Assembly: GCA_022496185.1 (NCBI GenBank) | Contig: WTXG01000016.1 | Span: 186,001-250,000 of the forward strand | Source of the DNA: Multifurca ochricompacta | Taxonomy: Eukaryota > Basidiomycota > Agaricomycetes > Russulales > Russulaceae | DNA length: 64,000 nucleotides | Reading direction: 5' to 3' | Shown here: positions 21,799 to 32,545 of the stretch, piece after piece | How the letters are laid out: the number at the start of each line of letters is the position of its first letter | Position numbering within the stretch: the stretch's first letter is position 1 | Position numbers and translations under genes: made by a program | Notes under the pieces: model-generated | The model's database searches: none | The model's input: only the letters and a program-made list of their open reading frames with translations | What the model was told of the DNA's origin: nothing

Positions 21799-24494
21799 CA
21801 TGAAAACAATCGTAGACGATCAAAGAAAGGGAAGGGAGCCACGTTCAACCCGAAAAATGAAACACTCGTTGAGCACCGTGAACTAGGTGTATGGGACCTG
21901 TACATCGAGCGTGAACCGAACCTGTCGTACTTCCCCACTTCATGGCGGATCGAGGAGTATGTGGGGGTTTTGAATGACATGCCGTATCTGTGGAGGGCCA
22001 TTCACGACGTATGCACTCTGGCATGGCCGCTGTTATTGCTCTACGTGGCCATTAACCTCGCGCACTCTTTGATTCCAGCTGTGAACTTATGGTGCGCCAA
22101 GTTATTTAACTTCTTTTTTTTTTTGAAAATGGAAAACTGAAAAGCTTACAAGGTTCTCTGGAAAGCTCCTCAACATCGTGAGTATTAGCCCGACAATGTT
22201 CCTCAAGCCCCTGGTGCTGAGCTTTTGTAACAGGTTCAGGCCGCTGTGGACAAGCGCGCTGTTGACAAACGTCTCCTCTTCCAAATAGCAGGCGGCCGCG
22301 TGCTCTGTGTAGCAGCAGAGCACCTCCTCTATTGCGCCATGAGGAAGCTCTCGAATATCCTCAATGGCCGCATCAGGCGGTTCTATTCAGCACACATCTT
22401 CCACGCCATGGCTCGCCTTGACGTCCCCACCTGGGACGACCCCGCCGTGTCAGCGCAAATCGATGCTGTCGTCCCGAAGGGTCGGAATACCGTCGCGTGG
22501 GTAGCCATTACGACTCTCGTGCAGACTGGGTCTACTTTCCTCAGGCTTTTTTCTCAAACCGCTGTCCTGATCGGTGTCCTGCGAGATCAAAGGGATGGGC
22601 TGCTGCTCTCTCTGCTTTCATTTACCAGTGATGCCCTGTCCTTCTTCGGTCTTTCTAATGAGGAATTTGGAGGAGGTAAGAGACGTCGTTTGTCGAGGCT
22701 TCTGAATCCTGCTCACGGCGCTGTTCTTAGCTTGGGCTGCTACCACCGCGACAGCGATTTTATCAGGATGGAGGGACTGAAACGCCTCGTCAGCAACTCG
22801 AAACATCGTAAGGAGCTCGTTGCAGGCAGCCTTGCCGAGTACCTCACCGTAGGCGTGTCAATTCCTTATTGGTTCGCAAGGGTCATATTGACTCTCATGG
22901 GTGCAGAATATCGCAAGCTGGTTGATCGTTTGGGGAACCGCGCGAGTGACTTTTGGTCTGTATACACGGACACTCGCAGTGATCGTGTGTTCCAACCGAT
23001 GCGCCTTCTCAGGCTCCCATTGAACGAGCTACCACAGGTCCGTCTTCAAATTCCTCTTCATTCCATCTTGAATCTTAGATCGCTGTAGATCGTTTTTACC
23101 CTCCGAGCAGTCCAGCAGCCATCGTCGATACCAGTCTCTCTCGCCTCCCTTCATCTCATGCAACGAACCTCAAGCTCATTTATGGCAAGCGTCAGAACAC
23201 TTCTCGAGCAAACTGGGAACGTATCCGATCGATTGTCGGCCTTGCGGAAGCTTTATGAGGCTGGAAATATCGTAAACAAAATCGTAGATGGAACCATTCC
23301 ATTTCCGGAGAATGAGCAGTCCATACGTGACGGAATATCGCTAGAGTTCAGGTCTTTCACGTGCTACTAGTCTGTACCCCCGACGCTGATTCAACGCAGG
23401 AACGTCTCATTCCAGTATCCAGGCAGTCAGGATTACGCTTTACGCGACACTTCTTTTAGAGTCGGGCCTGGTCAGCTTTGCGTACGTCGGCGCATAGAAT
23501 GTGTCTACCTGCTCGGGCTCGTCTTACCTTCCCACCATGATAGGTTATCATTGGTTCGAATGGATCTGGAAAGAGTACAATTCTCAAGCTCGTGGCCCGT
23601 ATATATGATCCCACCGCGGGAACCATTTTGATTGACGGGCAGGATATTAAAACGTTGCGTTTGACCGACCTTAGGCGCGCTATGGCAATTTTGTTTCAAG
23701 ACTATACCCACTTTCCCCTCTCTGTAAGTCTGCACGTTTATATCTTCCCTCTCTGGTTCGCCAACACGTACTATTACAGATAAAAGAAAATATCGCCCTT
23801 GGCGATCCTACTCACGCCCATGACGATGCCGCAATCGAGCACGCTGCACATCTAGGTGGTGCGTCCGAACTGATTGCACGACTTCCAGATGGCCTCAATA
23901 CTTACCTCGAGCGTCCCGTGCGCGATCACTACTCGGGGTTGCCGGATGGAACGACGACTTTATTCGGTCGGAAGGTCGACAGTGGGCGTTTACGGAGCTT
24001 CATGAATACTTCAACCGACCACGGGCTAAGCGGTGGACAAATGCAAAGGCTCGCGGTGGCGAGAACGTTCATGCGTTCTTCATCGGCAGAGAAAGAGGTT
24101 GGATTGTTATTATTTGATGAGCCCAGCGCATCGCTAGATCCCACCGCTGAACACGGTACGACGTGTTTCCTATGTTTTGTCCATGATTAGGGTTCTGAAA
24201 GTGCTACCTTTTAGATCTCTTCTCACGACTTCGAGAACTACGAGGCAACAAGACGATGATATTCTCATCCCACCGATTTGGAAACCTAACACGACACGCT
24301 GATCTCATTTTGTCCGTTTTACTTTGTTCTCTTTATGAGTGCCAACACTAAGATGGCAGACTGACAAACAAACCGACACTAGATACATGAACGATGCGGT
24401 TGTAATCGAGACAGGAACTCACGAAGACCTATTGAAGCGCGAAGGCTCGGAATATGCTCGGCTGTGGCGCATGCAAGCTCAAGCATTCTTATGA
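21799..24494 (+). CDS. ABC half-transporter, tandem copy B (reading frame disturbed)
   Basis: Tandem paralogue of copy A. The N-terminal block ([17 protein letters not shown]) has no in-frame ATG; the candidate ATG at 21799 is in another frame and a stop lies just upstream in the right one. Membrane part: [18 protein letters not shown], then from 22246 a long open stretch including [17 protein letters not shown]. Two segments that are introns by homology (22676-22730 and about 22850-22907) are open in frame here, while removing the first shifts the frame. ATPase: Walker [54 protein letters not shown], with the stop at 24492-24494. Either the gene reads through those segments, or it is decaying, or the assembly has small errors. 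The catalytic motifs are intact. Confidence 0.68.
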
Positions 24495-25007
24495 CGACCG
24501 ACACTTATGACGACGGACAATGATAATGGTAGTAGTGCTTCATATCTTACTTCCTTCACATACTATCGATTCACCCATCCCTACCCCCCCCCCTCCCCAT
24601 CTCGAGCACTTCTCATAAACGTAACTGCTATACGAAAATCGTACAACATATGACAATCTATCATAATCTAGTGATCCGAGGGGGTTGAACCAGTAAAATA
24701 CGTGCAGTAGTTGTTGAAATGGATAAGGTCATTGTCATGGACACCCCCTGTTGATTGGTGAGTCTGCTTATGCGTGACAGGCGAGACGAGGTGTGGAGAG
24801 ACATTGTAAGGATGGCTTGGGCGTTGAGCGTGAAATCTTCGGCTGTCACCACTCCTGGTTGATATTGAACTCACTTCTCCTCTCTTTCATTACGAGCCCT
24901 GAATTCTGACTTTATTCGATTTTAGTTTTAAACACACCTTACTATGCTGCAAGCACGGTGCGAGCATTCGACTTGTATCTTTTTTATTGGATTGTGCGCG
25001 TTCCAGG
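24495..25007. other. Intergenic, no gene recognised
   Basis: This is the 3' flank of ABC copy B and the left flank of the retroposon at 25018-26121. It has a C-rich run near 24585-24600. Short minus-strand frames at 24661-24874 have no recognisable motif. Confidence 0.5.
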
Positions 25008-25017
25008 CCGCCTGCCC
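25008..25017. repeat. Target-site duplication, left copy (CCGCCTGCCC)
   Basis: A perfect 10-bp match to 26122-26131. The pair brackets the retroposon. Six bases (ATCCTC, with a T shared) lie between this copy and the poly(T) run. Confidence 0.75.
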
Positions 25018-26121
25018 ATCCTCTTTTTTTTTTTTTTGAAATCAAATTTATTCGCGCTTCAGGGTGTGTCCCAAATCGTGCGGCTACTACAGTAGCTACT
25101 AGTGAACAGGGGGAGAGTACATGTAACAGTACTGAAAGGAAAACCCCACATGGGGGGAAAGGGCTACATAAAAGATTGGAATGAGAGAGTGGGTTGTGGG
25201 TAAGGAAAGTGGTGTACGAAGGTCAACAAAAGATAGACTTAAGAAGAAGAGAGCGTACTGTTGGAAGGGAATGTCTGGACTGGCAAATAAATTTTTTCCT
25301 AGGACATCCCGATGTCGTCTACTCGACCTAATCCGGCTCGCGAGGTCGTAGCGAAGAAGGAGGCCTGGTGAAGGCCCGCGTGGTCCGAATGAAAGAAAGC
25401 AAATCCTCGATCAAAGGTTTGCGGATGAAGAGTTGGATGGAACCAAGTCGGCGAAGTTAAGGGGCCCACTTGCGGGGACCCCAAGGGCATGTGCCCTCTT
25501 CGAGATACAACTTAAGCACATACACCCAGATCTTCCCTGGGATGCACCGACAACAGATTTGTCCATTCGGGCCTAAGGCAGGGGACTATCCCACCTTAGC
25601 CACAGTCCAGGGTATCACCCCCTTCCTGTTACTCAGCAGCTGGTTTGTTAAGCCCCTTGAGGGCACAGATTCCCAAGCTGTCTGAGCTTACTGTCTTGCC
25701 TGGGCCGCTACCGGGGTGGTGTCTCTGGTCTTATCTACCACTGCCAGACCCGGAGTTTGGACCCCAGCCATGGGAGCAACTCGACCATTCCAAACCGGGG
25801 CTACATCCAGACTAACGTCCTGGCCCTGTGTGGGGTCCCTAGTCCCAAGGACCAGGAGGGGGCTGAGCTGCTCAGAGGGTGTTTCCCCCAGATCGCGTTG
25901 TTTTTACCCCCCATTGCCCCTCTTATTGTCCCCTATGCTTCCCAGGGGTTCCCACATGGGGGTTAACTTCAAGGCTCAGCACCTTATTCAGGCATGGCTT
26001 TCCACGAGGGCAACCAGTTTGGGGAACCACAACCCACCTCCGCTGGGGATCGAACGTAGAGGCTCAACTGCCATTGGAGGAGGGGGGTGGCAAACCACTA
26101 CACCACTACACAATCCACCCC
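25018..26121 (-). mobile_element. Retroposon with tRNA-like head and poly(A) tail
   Basis: Read on the minus strand, the element begins at 26121. About 16 nt in it has an A-box-like motif (TGGTGTAGTGGT, plus coordinates 26094-26105), then 37 nt later a B-box-like motif (CGTTCGATCCC, 26046-26056). This is the spacing of an internal RNA polymerase III promoter. About 1 kb of GC-rich body with no long open frame follows, an AATAAA-like sequence near the end, then a run of 14 A (plus strand T at 25024-25037). A 10-bp direct repeat flanks it (25008-25017 and 26122-26131). These are the hallmarks of a SINE-like element copied by LINE machinery, although 1.1 kb is long for a SINE. No second copy was noticed in the window. 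Confidence 0.72.
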
Positions 26122-26131
26122 CCGCCTGCCC
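26122..26131. repeat. Target-site duplication, right copy (CCGCCTGCCC)
   Basis: Partner of 25008-25017. It is immediately followed by a CGCCGT/CTCCGT-type hexamer microsatellite (about 26132-26160). Confidence 0.75.
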
Positions 26132-29049
26132 GGTCGCCGTCGCCGTCTCCGTCTCCGTCTTTATTGCCTGGTCTCCCTTTAACTAAATTCACTCTCTACG
26201 GCTTGCTTCCTGCTATACCACTCCTTCACAATCTCCACTCTCAACAAGTATATAAAGGTATCTACAATACTTGTAGTAGAGCAAGTCAACAAGCCAGCAA
26301 TCTAGGATTTATTGCCTGAGTCTTTATGACACAGTGTAAGGCTGGTGCGAATGTGAGTGTCATCCCAAGGGGAAGACGTAATCAAAGTATTGAGACATCG
26401 AGAAGCGCGCTATGACAGGCTGAGAAGAGACTTGAAAGAACTGTAATGTAACTAGAGTCGGGAGTTTTATAAATGTGAAGAGGTGGTAATGGCGTGGGAC
26501 TGTTCGCGATAATACGGCGTACGCCTGGTTCGAGTATTACCCATGACCCATGCAACAACAAGTATGAGAGGTCAAACGAACCAGCGAACGTTCTTGAAGA
26601 GTTTACAGTATTATTCCCTTAGTAAACTCAGTCTCTCTCGGGGTTCTATCTCTCTTCCCGGGAACACGCTTCGCCTAGAGCTTACCGCGGACTTGATTCG
26701 TACACGAATTAGAGTCTGTTCCCGGTCCGCGCGACCTTAACGCCAACTTCCTAGTGGTTTCAAGTAGTCAACTTTGTATCATATTCCTTTTCCTCTCTTC
26801 TCCCTCTCCGACTATAGTTACGTTAGCTTCTACTTATGATGACAATGGTATATAATTTGATGCTGAAATTCCTACAGAATTTCGATACTGGGGCAATTGA
26901 CCTGAGCTATCTCAATCTCAATTTCTCATTCAAGCTCAAGCTCACAAACATGCAGAATAAATAATGCACTGCATAATTCTTGCTCAAATTCGGGTAACCG
27001 GGACGAAGAGGTACAGAAACCATTGCAATTAGTAGAAGCCACGATTGGGTATCAGGGTCCTCGTTTCGTTGAGCTTCAAAGTTGATAGGAGGAAACAAGA
27101 TGGCGTATATACTCTTCTGCTTTTTTCTATTCTTTTCGTCTCTTCATTCCACTATCGATCTGCCCCGATTAACTCTGAGAGCTCCCCTGAGACACCTGTA
27201 CTCGGTAACGACGGTCCTTTGCATGCGGTTTACAAACTGGAGTTTTTAAGAAAAAAAAAAAACCTCACGACAGGTGGGAAGATCACGTCCCGGTCGGGTA
27301 ATGATTACGGGAGACCCTGTATGGGAGCCCATATACACTTCTGCGTTGCGTTCTCAAGAACGTACATAGCCGAAATGATTCTCGCGGGGGCCTACATTTC
27401 AATCCACAGTGGAACAAAGTTGACCACGCGCGGGCGAGGACTGATGGAGAAACGTGAACCGTTCTGCCTATGGATCGGTGTCCGGGAGACAGTTAGCAGC
27501 CGGAGACGAGCATTACAATCGCCATGAAGAGAAGCTGTCCACAGAAGCGCCGGTGGAAGCGGAACCATCTAAAGAGGGTCGATAAGTAATCGATAGAAAC
27601 CTGATAGCCCGCATATCACCAAATGGTGGAAATGTCAATGTTAAATTCTCGTCACGTAGTTGCCATTGGAGGTGTGATGTAGTCGATCTGATATAGGTTG
27701 GATTTCTCTTCGAGAAGGTCGACGGCGGCACGTTGTCTGTTAAGGGTAAGGATGCCCTCCCCAAGAGCACTGATACACGTCTTTTCACCTCAAAGGGCGT
27801 ACGCATGTGTCGGCGAGGGCAACGGGGAGGTCCCCCCAGATTTATTCTTGCGATCCGGTGAAGCCGACCAGCCGTAATTTGCAATGTGTCGTACATGGCC
27901 TTTGAAGGGGAAGGGCCTTCAGGACCCCGGAGAAAGTTACGGAAGATATCTGGTGAGCCCAACTATAGAATCAAGGAGGCCAGTCACAAAAAAGAAGTTG
28001 ACAGGATAGTTCCCAAGTGGAACTGGAATGTTCGGCGATATGCCGAGTTGCTATTGGAATGAATGTGGCCTTGGATAAATGTATCTCTTCTTTGTAATGT
28101 CGAACCACTAAGGTCGGTTAGAAGCCGTGCTCAATCGGCCTCACTCAGGTGCAGGTCGAGACTTGAGAGAACCTTACGGCATGGTTACCCGAAGGCAGCA
28201 GCATAGGACATCGTAATTGAATGATCCAGGTGACCTGATAGCATTCGGGCTGTAAAAGTTTGCAGCTTCTCGCCACAGTGGCCTACAAGTGCTAATGCCA
28301 TTGAACTTCGTGGGGGCCATGTTATGCAGTCAGAGAAACCTCGAGAAACCCACCCAGCACACCGGGAACGACTTTGGGACAGACGCCCTATTTACGCGGG
28401 GGGCTGGAAGGAAGCTTTCAAGCATTTTTTGAAAGAGGAGAGACGACAAGAAAACAAGCATGTTGCGTGTAGGAACGGTAAAACGTCGGAGATTCCCCAC
28501 TGGGTAACTCGCTTCTTTGACTTTTGGCTTCTGGGTGTATGGACCTCTCTTAAAATACAATACTATATCACAAACTCACAGTATCCATGCTTACGTTCCG
28601 TTGAAGACAACCGGCTGATATTCCCCGATGTCTTGAACACTTCCGGTGAGGGAGAGACGCTTTTGGGCTCGGAGGAAGCTCTCGGGTGGTTGGTCAGATT
28701 CTCTCGATGTTAGGGTATAACACTGGCCATGAACCACCCCGAGTCATCTCCCCGAGGCATATAGCGGATCTATCAGTAGATTTGGGTGAATATAGGGCCG
28801 AACCATTGAATAGGAACATGGAATATGGAAATCTGAACATCCCGAGGCAGAGAGTTGACATCAAGACACTAACGACCAAATAAGGAAAGCTATAGAAAGT
28901 GCGTTACTACCCCTACTACCATGTTTGCGAAGATACACAAACCACAACCCGAGGATGAATTGCGCTGGGAGAAAATATGAGAGGCAAGATGCAGTATATA
29001 AACACCCTCTGTTATTTTCTTTTCTACATCCCATCATTCAGCATTTCTC
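26132..29049. other. Gene-poor interval upstream of the MFS pair
   Basis: No frame in these 2.9 kb matches a family I know. Two longer frames, 27045-27527 (+) and 28324-28713 (+), lack domains and look like chance. The stretch 27236-27490 is a diverged match to 31310-31520, the 3' flank of the first MFS gene. A run of 12-13 A lies near 27250. Confidence 0.45.
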
Positions 29050-31190
29050 ATGTCTGCTCTGATTAAGTCTAACCGTTCCCCTACTTTCAACAAGGAAGAC
29101 GGCTCCGATGTCATTTCAAACATACACGGCGATGACCACGAGAATATTCATCCTATAGACCTCAAAGTCTTCAGAAGAGCGACTTTGAAGATTGATTTCT
29201 ATCTCATCCCTATCGTTGCCATGTATTGTGAGATCTCTCTTTCACCTTCCCCCCTACTAGTATAGATCTTAGTTCATTCCCTCTTCAGATCTTTTGTCAT
29301 TCCTAGTAAGCCCTCGCCAATCTCTCATCGTTGAACTCTATAACAACGGCATGCGTTGTCTGTAGGATAGATCGTATGTATATTTTCTGTGTTCTCATTC
29401 CCGATTTTAACAACATCAAAGAAATATAGGTAATGCCCGCGTGGCAGGGCTGACGAAGGATCTCAACATGACTTCTAGTCAATTTTCAACTGCTCTGACT
29501 ATCACTTAGTGCGTCCCCTATATCCCCGTCAATATTTGGCTGATTTCAAAAAGTATTCCATACGCTCTTATGGAGCTTCCAATGAACCTACTCATGAAAC
29601 GGATTGGTGCCAATGTGACTCTTCCGGTTATGGTAGTCCTTTGGGGAGTCGCTTGTGCATCCCAGGGTACTGATTCTTCTCATGTACTGCTTTTCCTGGT
29701 GCTCATAGTACTATACAGGTGCTGTCCACTCATATCACGGTCTTCTCGCGTGTCGTTTCTTCCTTGGTGTTTTTGAAGGTATTGTCTACTTGTATCCATT
29801 CAGATTGATCCCTCATAGACGGGCTTTCTTTGAAGGTGGCCTCTTCCCTGGTATCGTTCTTCTACTCTCCAACTTTTACAAGCGTCATTCCCTGCAATTC
29901 CGCTTTGCCATGATGTTCAATGTCAGTTCTCTCGCGGGGGCCTTCTCAGGTCTTCTTGCCTTTGGAATCCAGAAACTCGATGGTAAAGGCGGCATCGCTG
30001 GATGGCAGTGGTTATTCCTTTTGGTCTGTCATTCTGAATGCATTTTCCCTTGGACTTGTGCGTGTCTCACACCGCTAGATAGGAGGGTGCCTTCACTGCG
30101 ACCTTTGGACTCCTTACTTTCTTCTTGGTTCCTGCATCACCAAGGAGCATTAAACATCTCACTGACGAGGAGCGGGAGGCTTACTGCCGTGAACTTGCGG
30201 ATGACTGGAGTGGTGACGCTGACGCGGATGGAAAATATGAGGAAGTTTTTAGTTGGAGTGAAGTTGCAAGTGCATTTACGGATGCACCCCATATCCTTAT
30301 GCTTGCAGTCACATCATTTTTCAATGGCGTAACGGTGAGACCGCACTCGTTTCTCTCTCGTGCAAGTATTAATCAATTATCTGATAGCTCTTCGGACTCG
30401 CTAACTTGTATCTATCTTCGACTTCCTTCCCATCTGTCTGCAATCTGATTAACTTGCTTTAGCATACCCACGATTGTCAACTCGCTTGGTCATTCCCCTA
30501 ATCTCACACAGTTGTTGACAGTGCGCTCATTTAACCTACTGAAGGTGATCATGCCTCTCACACCTTACTTAGGTTCCACCGTATGCTTGCTCCTTCGTTT
30601 TTAACTTCCTTTCCGCATACTTTTGCGATAAGTATAAAAGTCGTGGTGTGACGGCCACTTTCTGTGCACTTATCGCGGGTGCCGGTTATGCCATCTTTCT
30701 CGGTCTGTCTTTTCACTTCCTCATTCTATGTACACCACTGGAATACAGCTGATTGTTCGTGTATCTAGGCTCAGATAATAAGAAAGTTGAATACGGTTCA
30801 CTTTATCTCCAAATCGTAGGGGTTTATGGCACCACACCCTGTCTCTCTACGTGGGCTACGAACAACGTGCAGCCCCACTACCGTCGCGCGACTGCTGTTG
30901 CCATTGTTCTTGTCATGGCCAATTTCGGGGCCATTGTGTCGACGTGGCTGTTTACGGATCCTCCGAGATTCCACAAGGCAACGAGCATCAACTTTGCTTT
31001 CTCAATTGGTATGGCAGCAACCTCCGTTTGTCTTATTGTGTACTTCAAGGTACGGAACACAGAGAAGCGGAGAGAGGTAGAAAGGCTCTTGCGGACTCAA
31101 GGAGAAGGTGCGGAGAAGGGAGGTTGGGACTCTGCTGAAGAGCGCAGGAGACTTGGAGACCGCCACCCACGTTTTGAATTCACTTTGTAG
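29050..31190 (+). CDS. MFS transporter, Dal5/ACS-like, tandem copy A
   Basis: Major facilitator of the anion:cation symporter (Dal5/allantoate permease-like) group in a plasma or organelle membrane. Exon 1 is 29050-29227; then a 17-nt exon (29289-29305), an 8-nt exon (29366-29373), and exon 4 from 29422. Joined, they give the family motif YLLSFLDRSNIGNARVAGL. Further exons: TYIPYALMELPMNLLMKRIG, VVLWGVACASQG, LLACRFFLGVFEGGLFPGIV, GWQWLFLLEGAFT, NFIPTIVNSLGHSPNLTQLL, VPPYACSFVFNFLSAYFCDK, and the C-terminal half from about 30760 (YLQIVGVYGTTPCLSTWATN; ATAVAIVLVMANFGAIVSTW), with the stop at 31188-31190. All joints are in frame. The substrate cannot be named; family members carry organic anions such as vitamins, allantoate or carboxylates. 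Copy B follows 1.35 kb downstream. Confidence 0.9.
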
Positions 31191-32545
31191 ATATGATATG
31201 ATATATGTATCCTCGTTGTATGGCTTATTTCGTATGCAACTTGTGTGATGCAGTGACCTGCCACATTGTCGATCGCAAGTTACCCGTGCCCACCACTTCT
31301 TTGCCACAGAGAGCTGCAAGTTTGTAAGAACAGAACACTGGACAGATCACATTCCAGTCGGATAGTGATGGCAGCTCTTATGAACTCAGTGCTTTTCCTT
31401 TTCTTTCCTTGGATATTCATTGCCGAAATGACCTTAGGAATATACACCGAATTGAGATTTACAGTAAAGCAAAGTACTACTGATCGCGAGTAGACGAGGA
31501 CTGAGGGAGATAAGTCCTGCCTACAAAGTGTACGGATCCAATCCGCAGTGAGTGAGAGGCAAGGTGTTCCCGAAAGAAGAGGGGTGCAGAAGAAGAGAGA
31601 GAAGAGGGAGCCCGAGATAACTCGGACTTTGAACGAGGGTGTGCTGTGCTGAATACGATGCTTTCTGATTCCGTTTGACCTTGCGCTTTGACATTGTCAA
31701 GAAGTTTTTTAGCACACAAAGGAAAAGAGAGAAAGGGAGAGAAATGCCGTTTGATTTCTGCTTCTGTTGGCTCACTGGCTGCTGTACTACAAGCATTGTA
31801 TGTACCTTTATATACTTGCAGAGAGACCTAGTTATGAAGCAGAAGAGGATGAATTAGGATGAAAGGAGACAAGTGAGATGAAACCAGGCAATAAAGGCGG
31901 GGAGGTGTAGACGGAGAGGTGAAAACCTGGCAATAAAGATGGGGAGGTGACAGAGGTAGTGAAAGGAATGGACGGGCAGGTTTCCTGGGAGGTGCATGTG
32001 CTGATAAGATGATATACGTCGAATGCTTGAAACTAATTCATAAGTACTCTAATACAGGGCTTGTAATGAAAGAGAGAAGTGAGTTTAACTAACTAAGAGT
32101 GGGGATAGCTGGAGGTTTTATGCTCAACGCCCGAGCCATCCTTACAAAAGTGGGGAGCATATAAGACGTTAGGAAAGCAACCACAGTGATAAACGAAAGA
32201 ATGAAAACAATTCCAAGAAAGAGTAAAACAAGGAGATGTGTTGATGTACGTAGTCATGTGTGTGCAAGGTGATGAGTGAAGGTCTAAAAGGTGCAATGTG
32301 GAAATGGAAATTGTCTATGAATCAGTTATCTTATCACGCGATCATCAGATCGAGTCCACCCTGGCTGTCCGGTCCGGCCCGTCTCATCAGATCGGTATCG
32401 GGGGTCCTGTTCCAACACCAATCCAACTCAATCCAACTCATAACCAGAGTTGCGTTGCATTAAAAAGCTAAAAAGTTGAGCGTAAAGATGAAACATATTC
32501 CCCGTCTCTGTTCTTTTTTCCTCCGCGCGTCATTCATCATTTCTC
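31191..32545. other. Spacer between MFS copies with a short tandem repeat
   Basis: It contains the 3' flank of copy A, of which 31310-31520 resembles 27236-27490. Two imperfect copies of a ~40-bp unit at 31877-31920 and 31921-31960 share GGCAATAAAG and GGGGAGGTG. No gene recognised. Confidence 0.5.
31877..31960. repeat. Two-copy tandem repeat, unit about 40 bp
   Basis: The copies share GAAAACC/GAAACCA starts, GGCAATAAAG and GGGGAGGTG blocks in the same order and spacing. Confidence 0.6.

Noticed and set aside
25716..26319. Overlapping plus-strand frames of 146-156 codons
   Set aside because: They fall in the GC-rich, non-coding body of the retroposon (antisense strand), show no domain, and extend past its boundary.
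26520..26545. A GGTTCGA-containing motif that might be a tRNA T-loop
   Set aside because: No A-box, acceptor stem or cloverleaf could be built around it.
27045..27527. A 160-codon plus-strand frame upstream of the MFS genes
   Set aside because: It includes a poly(A)-coded lysine run and overlaps the stretch resembling an MFS 3' flank; no domain recognised.
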